From Candidatus Aminicenantota bacterium (GTDB lineage Bacteria > Acidobacteriota > Aminicenantia > Aminicenantales > UBA8522): a stretch of DNA of 14,225 nt. A model generated the notes under the pieces. That model was given only the letters and a program-made list of their open reading frames with translations, had not been told where the DNA came from and did not search any database. Positions 1 to 7,558 of this stretch are shown here, in pieces (the first letter of the stretch is position 1; each line of letters opens with the position of its first letter). The stretch is taken from the NCBI GenBank assembly GCA_003524335.1, contig DQHV01000269.1:1500-15724 (forward strand), in the 5' to 3' direction. The translations under genes were made by a program, and so were the position numbers.

Positions 1-1
1 G

Positions 2-478
2 ACCATATCCCAACCCTATATCGTCGCCCTGATGACCCAAAGCCTGGGCTTGGAAGGCGGCGAGAAAGTCCTGGAGATCGGGACGGGCTCGGGCTATCAA
101 GCGGCCGTCCTCGCCGAGCTCAAGGCCCGCGTGTTTTCGATCGAGATCAACCCGCGGCTGGCCGAACAGGCCGCCCGGACGGTCCGAGAGTTGGGCTACC
201 GGGACATCCGGGTCAAGAGCGGGGATGGCTTTTTTGGGTGGCCAGAGGAGGCCCCCTTCGATGGTGTCATCGTCACCTGCGCGTCTCCCCGGATCCCGCC
301 CCTCCTTGTTGAACAGCTCAAGGAAGGCGGCCGTCTCATCATCCCCTTGGGAGATGCCCGTCAATCTCAAGTTTTGACACTGGCGATAAAAACGGGAGGG
401 AAACTGAGGACCAGAGAGATCTCCGGCGTCCGCTTCGTGCCGATGACAGGGGAAGCCCAGAAAAAAAAGCGCGGGTAG
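2..478 (+). CDS. pcm: Protein-L-isoaspartate O-methyltransferase, C-terminal part (5' end outside window)
   Basis: This SAM-dependent methyltransferase repairs isoaspartyl residues in aged proteins by methylating their alpha-carboxyl group in the cytoplasm. The reading frame is open from base 2, so the gene begins upstream. The first visible residues, [11 protein letters not shown], are the hallmark PCMT substrate-site motif, including the catalytic-region serine. It is followed by the SAM-binding motif [12 protein letters not shown] (nt 68-100), the acidic end of the second strand (FSIEINP), the post-motif strand [14 protein letters not shown], and a late GGRLIIPLG segment. About 158 residues are present. 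The family is usually a little over 200, so roughly the first 50-60 residues are missing. The internal ATG at 32 lies inside the conserved motif and is not the true start. The gene ends with TAG, 50 nt before the next one. The family call is firm. Confidence 0.93.
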   Translation, partial: TISQPYIVALMTQSLGLEGGEKVLEIGTGSGYQAAVLAELKARVFSIEINPRLAEQAARTVRELGYRDIRVKSGDGFFGWPEEAPFDGVIVTCASPRIPPLLVEQLKEGGRLIIPLGDARQSQVLTLAIKTGGKLRTREISGVRFVPMTGEAQKKKRG

Positions 479-528
479 CCGATTTGCTTTTCGGCGTGTT
501 CTTGTGCTAATTTTGGCCCGGGACAAAA

Positions 529-1929
529 ATGATCAAGTTTGGAACCTCGGGCTGGCGCGCGGTGATGGGGGAGGAATTTACCTTCAGCAACGTCCGGATC
601 GTCGTCCAGGCTATCGCCAACTATCTAAAACAGCGGTTTCCCGGCCGGACCATCACCGTCATCGTCAACTACGACACCCGCTTCCTCTCGGAGCGGTTCG
701 CCAATGAAGCAGCCAAGATCCTCTCCCATAACCAGATCCAGGTGCTGCTCGCCGACCGGGACGCCCCGGCTCAAGCCCAGGCGCTCCAGATCATCAAGCG
801 GAAAGCCCAGGCGGGGATCAACTTCACCGCCTCTTTCAACCCCCCCGAGTACAACGGTCTGAAGCTCAATCTTGAAAGCGGCGCTCCCGCTCTGCCTTAC
901 GAAACCGACAAGGTCGAGGAGGAGGCCCGGCGCCTGTCGAGGGCTCCGGTATTCAACCCGTATTACCCCCAACTCAAATTTGTGCAGAAAATCGACCTGC
1001 AGAGTGACTACCTTGAATTCATCCAGAAGAAGATCGATTTCGCCTCCATCCAGAAGTCCAAGCTCCGGATCGGCGTGGACCTTCTTTACGGGACGAGCCG
1101 CGAGTATCTGGACGAGATCCTGGAGGATAATGACATCCCCGTCGAGGAGATCCATGGCTATGTCGACCCCTATTTCGGCGGCATTACACCCTCCTGCAGC
1201 GAGCAGAACCTCAGAGAGCTCGGCAAGCTGATCCGAGAGAAGAAGTGCGACCTGGGCATCGCCACGGACGCCGACGGGGACCGCTTCGGGATCCTCGACC
1301 AGAACGGACACTTCATCATCCAGAACATCATTCTTGCCTTGCTGCTGGACTATCTCGTCCGGGTGAAAGGCTGGCGGGGTGGGGTAGCCCGCTCGGTGTC
1401 CACCACCCACCTGATCGACCGCGTCGCCCGGCGCTATGGTCTGCCGCTGTTCAAGACGCCCGTGGGCTTCAAGTACATGGCCGACCTCTTCCTCCGCAGG
1501 CAAATCATCTTCGGAGGCGAGGAAAGCGCCTGTATCGCTGTGAAATCGCATCTCCCTGAGAAGGACGGCATCTTCGCCGGTCTCCTTGTAGCCGAGATGA
1601 TGGCGGTCACGGGCCTGAGCCTGACCGAGTTGCGCCAGCATTTCTTCCGGGAGTACGGCAAGAAATACAGCGGGCAGAGGAGCGTCCCCCTCCATCCGAA
1701 AAGCGAGCGTGCGCTGAAGGACCTCCTCATCGCTCCCCCTGAGCATCTCGGCGGAAGACGGATTCTGGCGGTCGAACGGGTCGACGGGATCAAGTTCGAT
1801 TTCGAAGACGACGATTGGCTCCTCCTCCGGCTGTCCGGGACCGAACCTCTCATCCGATGCTACGCCGAGGCCGAGTCCAAGGTCGACCTGGAGAGACTTC
1901 TCAGCCACGGAGTGAAGAGGCTGGACTGA
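529..1929 (+). CDS. Phosphoglucomutase/phosphomannomutase family protein (alpha-D-phosphohexomutase)
   Basis: A 466-residue enzyme of the alpha-D-phosphohexomutase superfamily, which interconverts hexose 1- and 6-phosphates through a phosphoserine intermediate. All four family landmarks are visible. They are the N-terminal FGTSGWRA (residues 4-11), the phosphoserine loop TASFNPPEYNG with Ser102, the Mg-binding loop DADGDR (247-252), the sugar-recognition GGEES (329-333) and the phosphate-binding RLSGTEP (434-440). The phosphoserine loop normally reads TASHNP; here the histidine after the serine is phenylalanine, which is unusual. The substrate (glucose, mannose or glucosamine phosphate) cannot be fixed from the sequence. 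The ATG at 529 is chosen because the protein begins right at the conserved N-terminus; the ribosome site is weak (GGA at 521-523). The stop overlaps the start of the next gene by one base (TGATG), implying translational coupling. Confidence 0.9.
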   Translation: MIKFGTSGWRAVMGEEFTFSNVRIVVQAIANYLKQRFPGRTITVIVNYDTRFLSERFANEAAKILSHNQIQVLLADRDAPAQAQALQIIKRKAQAGINFTASFNPPEYNGLKLNLESGAPALPYETDKVEEEARRLSRAPVFNPYYPQLKFVQKIDLQSDYLEFIQKKIDFASIQKSKLRIGVDLLYGTSREYLDEILEDNDIPVEEIHGYVDPYFGGITPSCSEQNLRELGKLIREKKCDLGIATDADGDRFGILDQNGHFIIQNIILALLLDYLVRVKGWRGGVARSVSTTHLIDRVARRYGLPLFKTPVGFKYMADLFLRRQIIFGGEESACIAVKSHLPEKDGIFAGLLVAEMMAVTGLSLTELRQHFFREYGKKYSGQRSVPLHPKSERALKDLLIAPPEHLGGRRILAVERVDGIKFDFEDDDWLLLRLSGTEPLIRCYAEAESKVDLERLLSHGVKRLD

Positions 1930-2246
1930 TGGCTCCCGAAGAACGAAAGAAGGTTTCGCTCCGGAGAAAACTGGCCCTGGCGGCGGTGGCCTTTTTTTTC
2001 CTGGTCATCTTGATCTCTTCGCTTTTCGGCCGGAAAGGGCTCATCGAGATCTATCGGGCAAAAAGCAATTACGAGGCCCTGCTCCAGGAGATCCGGAGCC
2101 TCGAGGTCAGAAAAACCCAGCTCCATAAGGAGATCGAGGCGCTCCAGAATGATCCCCGGGCGGTGGAGAAGGAGGCCCGGGAGAAGCTCTGGCTGGTCAA
2201 GCCCGATGAGAAGGTCATCGTCAAGAAAAAAGAAGAGAAGCGTTGA
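1929..2246 (+). CDS. FtsB/DivIC-family septum formation initiator protein
   Basis: A 105-residue bitopic membrane protein. It has a short basic cytoplasmic N-terminus (KKVSLRRK), one membrane helix at about residues 14-33, and a coiled-coil segment at about 43-76. It ends with the family signature DPRAVEKEAREKLWLVKPDEKVI (shown here by its ends: D75, A83-R84 and the KPDEKVI end at 91-97). FtsB/DivIC proteins form a periplasmic coiled-coil complex with FtsL and DivIB/FtsQ that activates septal peptidoglycan synthesis. The family is short and variable, so the assignment rests on architecture plus the C-terminal motif. The frame extends upstream, but the ATG at 1929, overlapping the phosphomutase stop as TGATG, gives the normal family length. 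Its own stop overlaps the helicase start (TTGA), so the three genes are probably co-transcribed and coupled. No FtsL partner is seen in the window. Confidence 0.8.
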   Translation: MAPEERKKVSLRRKLALAAVAFFFLVILISSLFGRKGLIEIYRAKSNYEALLQEIRSLEVRKTQLHKEIEALQNDPRAVEKEAREKLWLVKPDEKVIVKKKEEKR

Positions 2247-5158
2247 GGCCGCCGCTCCAAGAGACGCAGGGACTCCTGAAGGACCTTAACCCTGACCAGA
2301 GAAAGGCCGTCAAGCACGGCCGAGGGCCGCTCCTGATCATCGCCGGGGCCGGAACCGGCAAGACCAAGGTTATCACCCATAGGATCGCCTACCTCATCGC
2401 CTCGAAGATGGCCAAGCCGGAGGAGATCCTGGCCGTGACCTTTACCGAGAAGGCCGCCAATGAGATGGAGGAGCGGGTTGATAGGCTCATCCCTTACGGC
2501 TACTCCTTTGTGGATATCAGCACCTTCAATTCCTTCGGAGAGAAGGTGTTGCGCAACTATGCCCTGGACCTCGGCTATCCTCTGGACTTCCGGCTTCTCG
2601 ACGACGTCGAACAGGCCATCTTTTTCCGGGAGAACCTGTTCCGCCTCCCCCTCCAGTACTACCGCCCGCTGAACTTTCCCACCCGCCACATCCAGGAACT
2701 GCTGGACGCCGTGAAGAGGCTGAAGCAGGAGGACGTCCACCCGGAAGAATATTTGGAGTATGCCCGGAAGCTCGCGGGCCGGGCCGAAGATGAAGCCGAA
2801 GCCGAGCTGGCCGCCAAGCATTTGGAGGTGGCCGGTGTTTGCCGAACTTATGAGGATCTCCTCAAGAAGGAAGCGAAGATCGATTTCGAAGACCAGGTCA
2901 GGCTGGTGGTCGACCTTTTCCGGAAAAGAGCCTCCGTGCTCAGGGAGTTTCAGCAGAAATATCGATACATTCTTGTTGATGAATTCCAGGACACGAACCA
3001 CATCCAGTTCGAGCTGCTGAAGCTGCTGGCCACCCGGCACCGGAACCTGACCGTGGTGGGAGACGACGACCAGAGCATCTTCCGTTTCCGGGGCGCCTCG
3101 CTCAGCAACATCCTCAATTTTCAGACGGTCTATCCCACTGCCAGGAAGATCGTGCTGACGAGAAACTACCGATCCGTTCAGCCCATCCTTGATTCGGCCT
3201 ATACCCTCATTCAGCAGAACAACCCCAACCGCCTGGAATTCCAGTCCAAAGTCGACAAGAAGCTGGTCTCCTGTTTCGCCGAGACCGGCAAGAGTATCCA
3301 CCTTCTTCAGTTTGACACCGTATCCCATGAGGCGGACCGGGTGGCGGAGATAATCCGCGAGAAATGGAAAGAGGGAGCCGAGCTGGGAGAGATGGCCATC
3401 CTTGTCCGGCGCAACGCCGACGCCGATCCGTTCCTCCGGGCCCTGAACATGAAGCAGGTCCCCTTCCGGTTCTCCGGCAGCCGCGGCCTCTACGCTCAGG
3501 AAGAGGTCAAAAACCTCGTCTCCTTTATCAAGGCCCTGACTGATTTCGAGGACGGCCGGAGCCTCTTTTTCCTCGCCCATTCCGAGATCTACCGGCTGCA
3601 ACTCTATGACCTGACGGTCATCTCGAACTATGCTCAAAGGAGGAACCTCTCCCTGCACGGCGTCTTCCGGTCGATAGCCGAAGGATCGCTTACCCTCGAG
3701 GTCTCACCCCAGACCGTAGAGGGTGTCAAGCGGATTTATGAGGACCTGGTCCATTTCGTCACCCTCTCCAACACCCAAAACGCCGGCCAAGTGGTGTTCG
3801 CCTTTCTGGACAGGACCGGGCACATCAAGAGCCTGGTGGAAAAAGCAAGCCTCGAGTCCGAGCTCAGGATCAAGAACATCCGGCTTTTTTTTGAGAAGAT
3901 CCGGAATTTCTCCGATCTCGTCAAGGATGATTCCATCCAGGCGTTTTCCCGTCACCTCGACCTTCTCCAGGAAGTCGGGGACAACCCGGCTACGGCCGAG
4001 GCCGAGCTCGAGGAAGAGGCCGTCAACGTCCTGACCGTCCACAAGGCCAAGGGCCTCGAATTCGAAAGCGTTTTTCTGGTCAGCCTGATCGCTGACCGCT
4101 TCCCGGGGCGGGAGCGACGCGAGAAGATCCCGGTCCCCGATGAGATCCTGAAGGAAGACCTGCCCCCCGAGGAGAGCTATCTTCAAGAGGAACGACGGTT
4201 GTTCTATGTCGGGATGACCCGGGCCAAGAAGTTCCTTTTTCTCACCTGGTCACGGGACTATGGGCTGAAGAGGCTGAAGAAGGTGAGCCCGTTCGTCCTC
4301 GAGGCATTGGACGTCCCCCAGCTCCCCGACGAGGTGCTCCGTACCTCAGCCATGGAAGAGATCAGACGCTACGGCATGGGGTTGCCCGAGGATAGGATCC
4401 CGCCTCAATTTAAAGTTAAGGAAGTCCTCACCCTGAGCTATTTTCAAGTCGAGGACTACCTGACCTGCCCCCTCAAGTACAAATTCCGCCATCTCTTGCG
4501 CATACCCGTGCTTCCCCATCACTCCCTTGTTTTCGGCCGGGTTCTGCACAACACCATCCATTCCTTTCTGAGGAAGAGATTGGCCGGGCAAAGGACCGGC
4601 GAGAAAGAGATCCTTGCGGAATACGAAAGCCTTTGGGTCAACGAGGGTTTCCTGAGCCGCGAACACGAGGAGCTCCGCAAAAAGGCCGGCCGGGAAGCTC
4701 TCGTCCGTTTCTATCGCCGCGAGGAGGCCTTGGGTATGAACCCGGCCTTCCTCGAAATGAGCTTCAAGTGGCAGCAGGACAAAATCAAGTTCATCGGCCG
4801 CTGGGACAGGATCGACATCCGGGAAGGGGAAGCCGTTATCATCGATTTCAAGGCCACCGAGGTAAAGAACCAGAAAGAGGCGGACAAGAGGGCGTCTGAC
4901 AGCCTTCAAATGGACCTGTATGCCCTCTCCTTCTGCAAATCCCAGGACATCCCTCTTCGCGAAACCCGGCTCCATTTCCTGGAATCGGACCTCGTCGGCC
5001 GGGCGAGGAAAGGGGAGAAGGAGATGGAAAGAGCCTGGGAGAAGATCAAAGAAACCGAACAGGGCATCCGAAACCGGGATTTCGCGGCCAGGCCCGATTT
5101 CCACAACTGCTTCTATTGCGAGTACAAGACCATCTGTCCTTACACTTACGCCTACTAA
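2243..5158 (+). CDS. UvrD/PcrA-type SF1 helicase fused to a Fe-S PD-(D/E)XK (RecB/Cas4-like) nuclease
   Basis: A 971-residue ATP-dependent DNA helicase-nuclease, probably for end processing in double-strand break repair. SF1A motifs in order: Q motif NPDQ (17-20), Walker A AGAGTGKT (34-41), Ia AVTFTEKAANEM (64-75), II DEFQDT (246-251), III GDDDQSIFRFRGA (273-285), IV LTRNYRS (305-311), V NVLTVHKAKGLEF (595-607) and VI RRLFYVGMTRAKK (651-663). The C-terminal nuclease has the SYFQVEDYLTCPLKYKF entry motif, GRVLH (765-769), the catalytic IIDFKAT (D868, K870) and LQMDLYAL. Cys742 with Cys956, Cys959 and Cys965 matches the four-cysteine [4Fe-4S] staple of AddB/Cas4 nucleases. Fusion of both modules in one chain recalls mycobacterial AdnA/AdnB subunits; AddA nucleases usually lack the cluster. 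The TTG start at 2243 overlaps the previous stop, with a purine-rich GAGAAG just upstream. No second subunit lies in the window. Confidence 0.92.
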   Translation: MRPPLQETQGLLKDLNPDQRKAVKHGRGPLLIIAGAGTGKTKVITHRIAYLIASKMAKPEEILAVTFTEKAANEMEERVDRLIPYGYSFVDISTFNSFGEKVLRNYALDLGYPLDFRLLDDVEQAIFFRENLFRLPLQYYRPLNFPTRHIQELLDAVKRLKQEDVHPEEYLEYARKLAGRAEDEAEAELAAKHLEVAGVCRTYEDLLKKEAKIDFEDQVRLVVDLFRKRASVLREFQQKYRYILVDEFQDTNHIQFELLKLLATRHRNLTVVGDDDQSIFRFRGASLSNILNFQTVYPTARKIVLTRNYRSVQPILDSAYTLIQQNNPNRLEFQSKVDKKLVSCFAETGKSIHLLQFDTVSHEADRVAEIIREKWKEGAELGEMAILVRRNADADPFLRALNMKQVPFRFSGSRGLYAQEEVKNLVSFIKALTDFEDGRSLFFLAHSEIYRLQLYDLTVISNYAQRRNLSLHGVFRSIAEGSLTLEVSPQTVEGVKRIYEDLVHFVTLSNTQNAGQVVFAFLDRTGHIKSLVEKASLESELRIKNIRLFFEKIRNFSDLVKDDSIQAFSRHLDLLQEVGDNPATAEAELEEEAVNVLTVHKAKGLEFESVFLVSLIADRFPGRERREKIPVPDEILKEDLPPEESYLQEERRLFYVGMTRAKKFLFLTWSRDYGLKRLKKVSPFVLEALDVPQLPDEVLRTSAMEEIRRYGMGLPEDRIPPQFKVKEVLTLSYFQVEDYLTCPLKYKFRHLLRIPVLPHHSLVFGRVLHNTIHSFLRKRLAGQRTGEKEILAEYESLWVNEGFLSREHEELRKKAGREALVRFYRREEALGMNPAFLEMSFKWQQDKIKFIGRWDRIDIREGEAVIIDFKATEVKNQKEADKRASDSLQMDLYALSFCKSQDIPLRETRLHFLESDLVGRARKGEKEMERAWEKIKETEQGIRNRDFAARPDFHNCFYCEYKTICPYTYAY

Positions 5159-5168
5159 AAGCCGCGTT

Positions 5169-6881
5169 CTAGTCTGTGGGAAGCCAGAAGGGCATGACGG
5201 CCCAAGGGTTTTCTCTTCCCAGGAATTGGAGGGCCTGAAGCATCTTGCTCAGGTCAGATGAGGGGAAGAGGTCGATTTTGGCCTGCGGCCGGCCGAAGAT
5301 CGTTCCGAGGAGTGAAGTCCTCTGCGGCCAGACCACGAGCCTCACATCTTCGTCAGCCGGGATCCCGGCCAGGCTCTTGGCCAGGTCCAGGGCTTTGTCC
5401 AACCCGCCCAGCTCATCGACCAGCTTGATCTCCTTGGCCTGACGTCCGGTCCAAACGCGCCCCCGGCCGACCCTGTCCACGTCATCTCGGGTTAAATTTC
5501 GGCCTTCCGCCGCCTTGGTAAGAAATCTCTCATAGGTCCAGAGGATCTGTTCTTTCAGGAGTTTCCGCTCTTCCGGGCTGAAGGGCCTGAAGGTCGAGAA
5601 TAGGTCGGCTCTTTGCCCGTAGGCCATCCTCTCGGCGGTGATCCCCAGCTTTTCGTAGAGTCCGGCCAGGCTGAACTTGCCGCCGAGGACGCCGATCGAC
5701 CCGGTAAGGGTCTGAGGCTGGGCCACGATCCGGTGACCGGCCATGGAGATCCAGTAGCCCCCCGAGCCGGCTAAGTCGGACATGGAGATGACCAGCGGCT
5801 TCTCCTTTTTGGCCAGGAATGTCTCCCTCCAGATGACATCCGAGGCGACGGCCGAGCCGCCGGGGCTGTCCACGCGGATCACGATGGCCGCCATCGACCG
5901 GTCTTCTCTTGCCCTCCGGATGGCCCTGGAGAGCGTCCGGCCGCCGATCATGTTGTAATCTCCTTCGCCGCCGATGATCGGTCCCATGGCGTAAATCAGG
6001 GCGACCTTACGGCCCGTTTCCAGGCCGAGGCCGGCCGGGTTCGTCCGGATGTACTCGGAGAGCCGGGCCCGCTTGAGCTTTTTGCCCCGGTCCAGGAGGA
6101 TCGCGCCCAGCTCGTCTTCGTAAAGGAGGTCGTCCACCAGGCCCGCCTGGAGCGCCTGTTCCCCTTGATAGAGGCCCTTATCGATGATCGCCCTGACCTC
6201 GTCCTCGGTCTTTTTCCGGGCCTCGGCGACGGCCCGCACGTATTCGGCGAAGATATCCTGATAGATGGCGTCCATCATCAGTTTATGGGCTGCGGTGAAG
6301 CCCTTTTCCATGAACATGTTGTAGGCGGTCTTAAATTCCTCGACGTGCTCGAAATGGGCTTCGACACCCAGCTTGTCCAGACCCTCCTTGAAGAACGGGA
6401 CCCAGCCGCCTATGCCGTTGACTCCCAGCCAGCCGAGGGGGTGGAGGATGATCCGGTCGCAGGCTGTCGCCAGGTAGTACTCTTTGTCGAATTCAGGGGC
6501 TTCCTCGATATAGGCATAGACCTTTTTCCCGGACGCGCGGAATGCCCGGACAGCGTCCCGGACCTCGCTTATCTTAGCCCAATCGCACTCCAAGTAGCCG
6601 AGCCGCAGCAGGACGCAACGAATACGGCTGTCCACCTTGGCCTTGCGAAAACTCTCCCAGACGTCGTGGACGGACAGCGTCCGTCCTCCGAGGAAATAGC
6701 TCGTCAGAAAATCCGGGGCGGCGAGTTCGGGAAAGGGACCGGTCAAGTCGATTTCGAGGTAGGAATCAGCCTGGATGTCCGGCGGCCTCCTGAACTCGGA
6801 ATAGATGAAGGCGATGACCGTCAAGGTCACTAGAAACAGAAAGAACAGGAATATAAAAAGGATGTATTTGCCCTTCTTCAT
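5169..6881 (-). CDS. sppA: Signal peptide peptidase SppA, long (67K) type
   Basis: A 570-residue membrane-anchored serine protease that degrades cleaved signal peptides. It has one N-terminal membrane helix (about residues 6-27) and then two tandem crotonase-like S49 domains, the long E. coli-type architecture. The catalytic dyad is split between the two halves. The general-base lysine is Lys184 in EEFKTAYNMF in the first domain. The nucleophile is Ser373 in DLAGSGGYWISM in the second, following IRVDSPGGSAVASD (336-348). Both match the positions expected from E. coli Lys209 and Ser409. The start is well supported by TAGGAG (complement of 6887-6892), 5 nt before the ATG. The gene converges on the helicase gene with only 10 nt between the two stops and no visible bidirectional terminator there. 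It is divergent from the RRM gene. The call is firm. Confidence 0.95.
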   Translation of the reverse strand: MKKGKYILFIFLFFLFLVTLTVIAFIYSEFRRPPDIQADSYLEIDLTGPFPELAAPDFLTSYFLGGRTLSVHDVWESFRKAKVDSRIRCVLLRLGYLECDWAKISEVRDAVRAFRASGKKVYAYIEEAPEFDKEYYLATACDRIILHPLGWLGVNGIGGWVPFFKEGLDKLGVEAHFEHVEEFKTAYNMFMEKGFTAAHKLMMDAIYQDIFAEYVRAVAEARKKTEDEVRAIIDKGLYQGEQALQAGLVDDLLYEDELGAILLDRGKKLKRARLSEYIRTNPAGLGLETGRKVALIYAMGPIIGGEGDYNMIGGRTLSRAIRRAREDRSMAAIVIRVDSPGGSAVASDVIWRETFLAKKEKPLVISMSDLAGSGGYWISMAGHRIVAQPQTLTGSIGVLGGKFSLAGLYEKLGITAERMAYGQRADLFSTFRPFSPEERKLLKEQILWTYERFLTKAAEGRNLTRDDVDRVGRGRVWTGRQAKEIKLVDELGGLDKALDLAKSLAGIPADEDVRLVVWPQRTSLLGTIFGRPQAKIDLFPSSDLSKMLQALQFLGRENPWAVMPFWLPTD

Positions 6882-7079
6882 GTCAGCTCCTAATCCCTAC
6901 TACGGATTCCACGACGACGGGTTTGCGCGTCCTGGCCCAACTCAATATAGCAGAAAGAAGGAAGCCGGGGATAGGGCTTGATTTCTTTTTTTGGATATGA
7001 AAGAATGAATCGGCTTTTGCCATCTTTGGACCGATCGGGACGGCCCGGTGAGGGTGAAAGCGCAAGGAGGTTTTTTTAT
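6882..7079. promoter_or_regulatory. Divergent intergenic region between sppA and the RRM gene, with candidate promoters
   Basis: About 198 bp separate two divergently read starts, so promoters for both strands should lie here. On the + strand two weak sigma-70-like pairs can be proposed: TTGCGC (6923-6928) with TATAGC (6946-6951), 17 nt apart, and TTGATT (6978-6983) with AAGAAT (7001-7006), also 17 nt apart. The second would leave a leader of roughly 65 nt on the RRM mRNA. No convincing - strand pair was found for sppA. A strong ribosome site AAGGAGG (7064-7070) ends the region, 9 nt before the RRM ATG. The promoter pairs are guesses by eye. Confidence 0.35.
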
Positions 7080-7373
7080 ATGTCTGCTGCAAAATTATAC
7101 GTGGGCAACCTCAATTACAGGACCACAGAGGACAAGCTGAAAGAACTCTTTTCCCAGTACGGAGAGGTGAATTCAGTCAACATCCTCCAGGGACGCGGTT
7201 TTGGCTTCGTCGAGATGGGTAACCCTGAAGGCGCCCAGGATGCCAAGACGAAACTGAATGGAACGGAATTCGACGGCCGGAGAATCATCGTCAACGACGC
7301 CAGACCCCGGGCCGAGAGGAATGGGCGCGTCGGCGGCGAGCGGAGAGAGCGAAGAGATTTCGGCAAGTTTTAG
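7080..7373 (+). CDS. Small single-RRM RNA-binding protein
   Basis: A 97-residue protein made of one RNA recognition motif and a short basic tail. RNP2 is LYVGNL (residues 6-11) and RNP1 is RGFGFVEM (39-46). The exposed aromatics Tyr7, Phe41 and Phe43 that stack on RNA bases are present; the last RNP1 position is Met instead of the usual Phe/Tyr. The C-terminal tail (about 74-97) is rich in Arg and Gly and ends RRDFGKF, as in bacterial and cyanobacterial Rbp-type proteins thought to act as RNA chaperones, often in the cold. The frame is open further upstream, to 6978. The ATG at 7080 is chosen because a perfect AAGGAGG sits 9 nt before it and the RRM fold begins immediately. The RNA targets cannot be deduced. 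It appears to be a single-gene unit, with a weak hairpin downstream. Confidence 0.92.
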   Translation: MSAAKLYVGNLNYRTTEDKLKELFSQYGEVNSVNILQGRGFGFVEMGNPEGAQDAKTKLNGTEFDGRRIIVNDARPRAERNGRVGGERRERRDFGKF

Positions 7374-7421
7374 TATAGACTTCATCCTTTAGCCCCCTTC
7401 TATCGATTTTTGGGGCCATCT

Positions 7422-7457
7422 GCCGGTCTGTCTTTCGGAATACACCGGCGCGCTTTT
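7422..7457 (+). terminator. Possible Rho-independent terminator after the RRM gene
   Basis: GCCGGT (7422-7427) can pair with ACCGGC (7444-7449), a six-base-pair GC-rich stem with a 16-nt loop. A four-T run (7454-7457) follows after a 4-nt gap, with further T-rich sequence. It lies between the RRM gene and the ECF sigma promoter, where a transcript end is expected. The large loop and the gap before the Ts make it only a moderate candidate. Confidence 0.4.
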
Positions 7458-7517
7458 CCTGTTCTCAAGGTGGTCGGCCATCGACAGCGGCTTCCCCAAT
7501 CTTATTGTCGTGGGGGG

Positions 7518-7543
7518 TGAACCTTTCGCGAAATCTGTTCGTA
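7518..7543 (+). promoter_or_regulatory. ECF-type (autoregulatory) promoter of the sigma factor operon
   Basis: The sequence TGAACCTTT (7518-7526) resembles the GAAC-type -35 element read by RpoE-like ECF sigma factors. CGTA (7540-7543) follows GAAC after 17 nt, a spacing and -10 core typical of that class. The pair lies directly upstream of an ECF sigma gene, as expected for autoregulation. Transcription would start near 7550, giving a leader of only about 10 nt before the ATG at 7559. This supports the short start over the longer open frame beginning at TTG 7505, which would run through the promoter. Confidence 0.6.
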
Positions 7544-7558
7544 GTAGTTGGTGAGCGT

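Noticed and set aside
478..495. Small hairpin (GCCGA with TCGGC) after the methyltransferase stop, as a terminator
   Set aside because: Only five base pairs with an 8-nt loop and no proper T-run after it; the phosphomutase begins 33 nt later, and read-through is equally likely.
2069..3658. 529-codon open frame on the - strand opposite the helicase
   Set aside because: It covers conserved helicase motifs on the + strand, has no domain of its own and runs across the junction with the FtsB-like gene; a shadow of codon bias.
5159..5168. Bidirectional terminator between the converging helicase and sppA genes
   Set aside because: Only 10 nt separate the stops and no inverted repeat was found there; any terminator would have to lie inside a coding region.
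7392..7416. GCCCC/GGGGC inverted repeat after the RRM gene as a terminator
   Set aside because: Five base pairs with a 15-nt loop and no T-run downstream; the GCCGGT/ACCGGC hairpin that follows is the better candidate.
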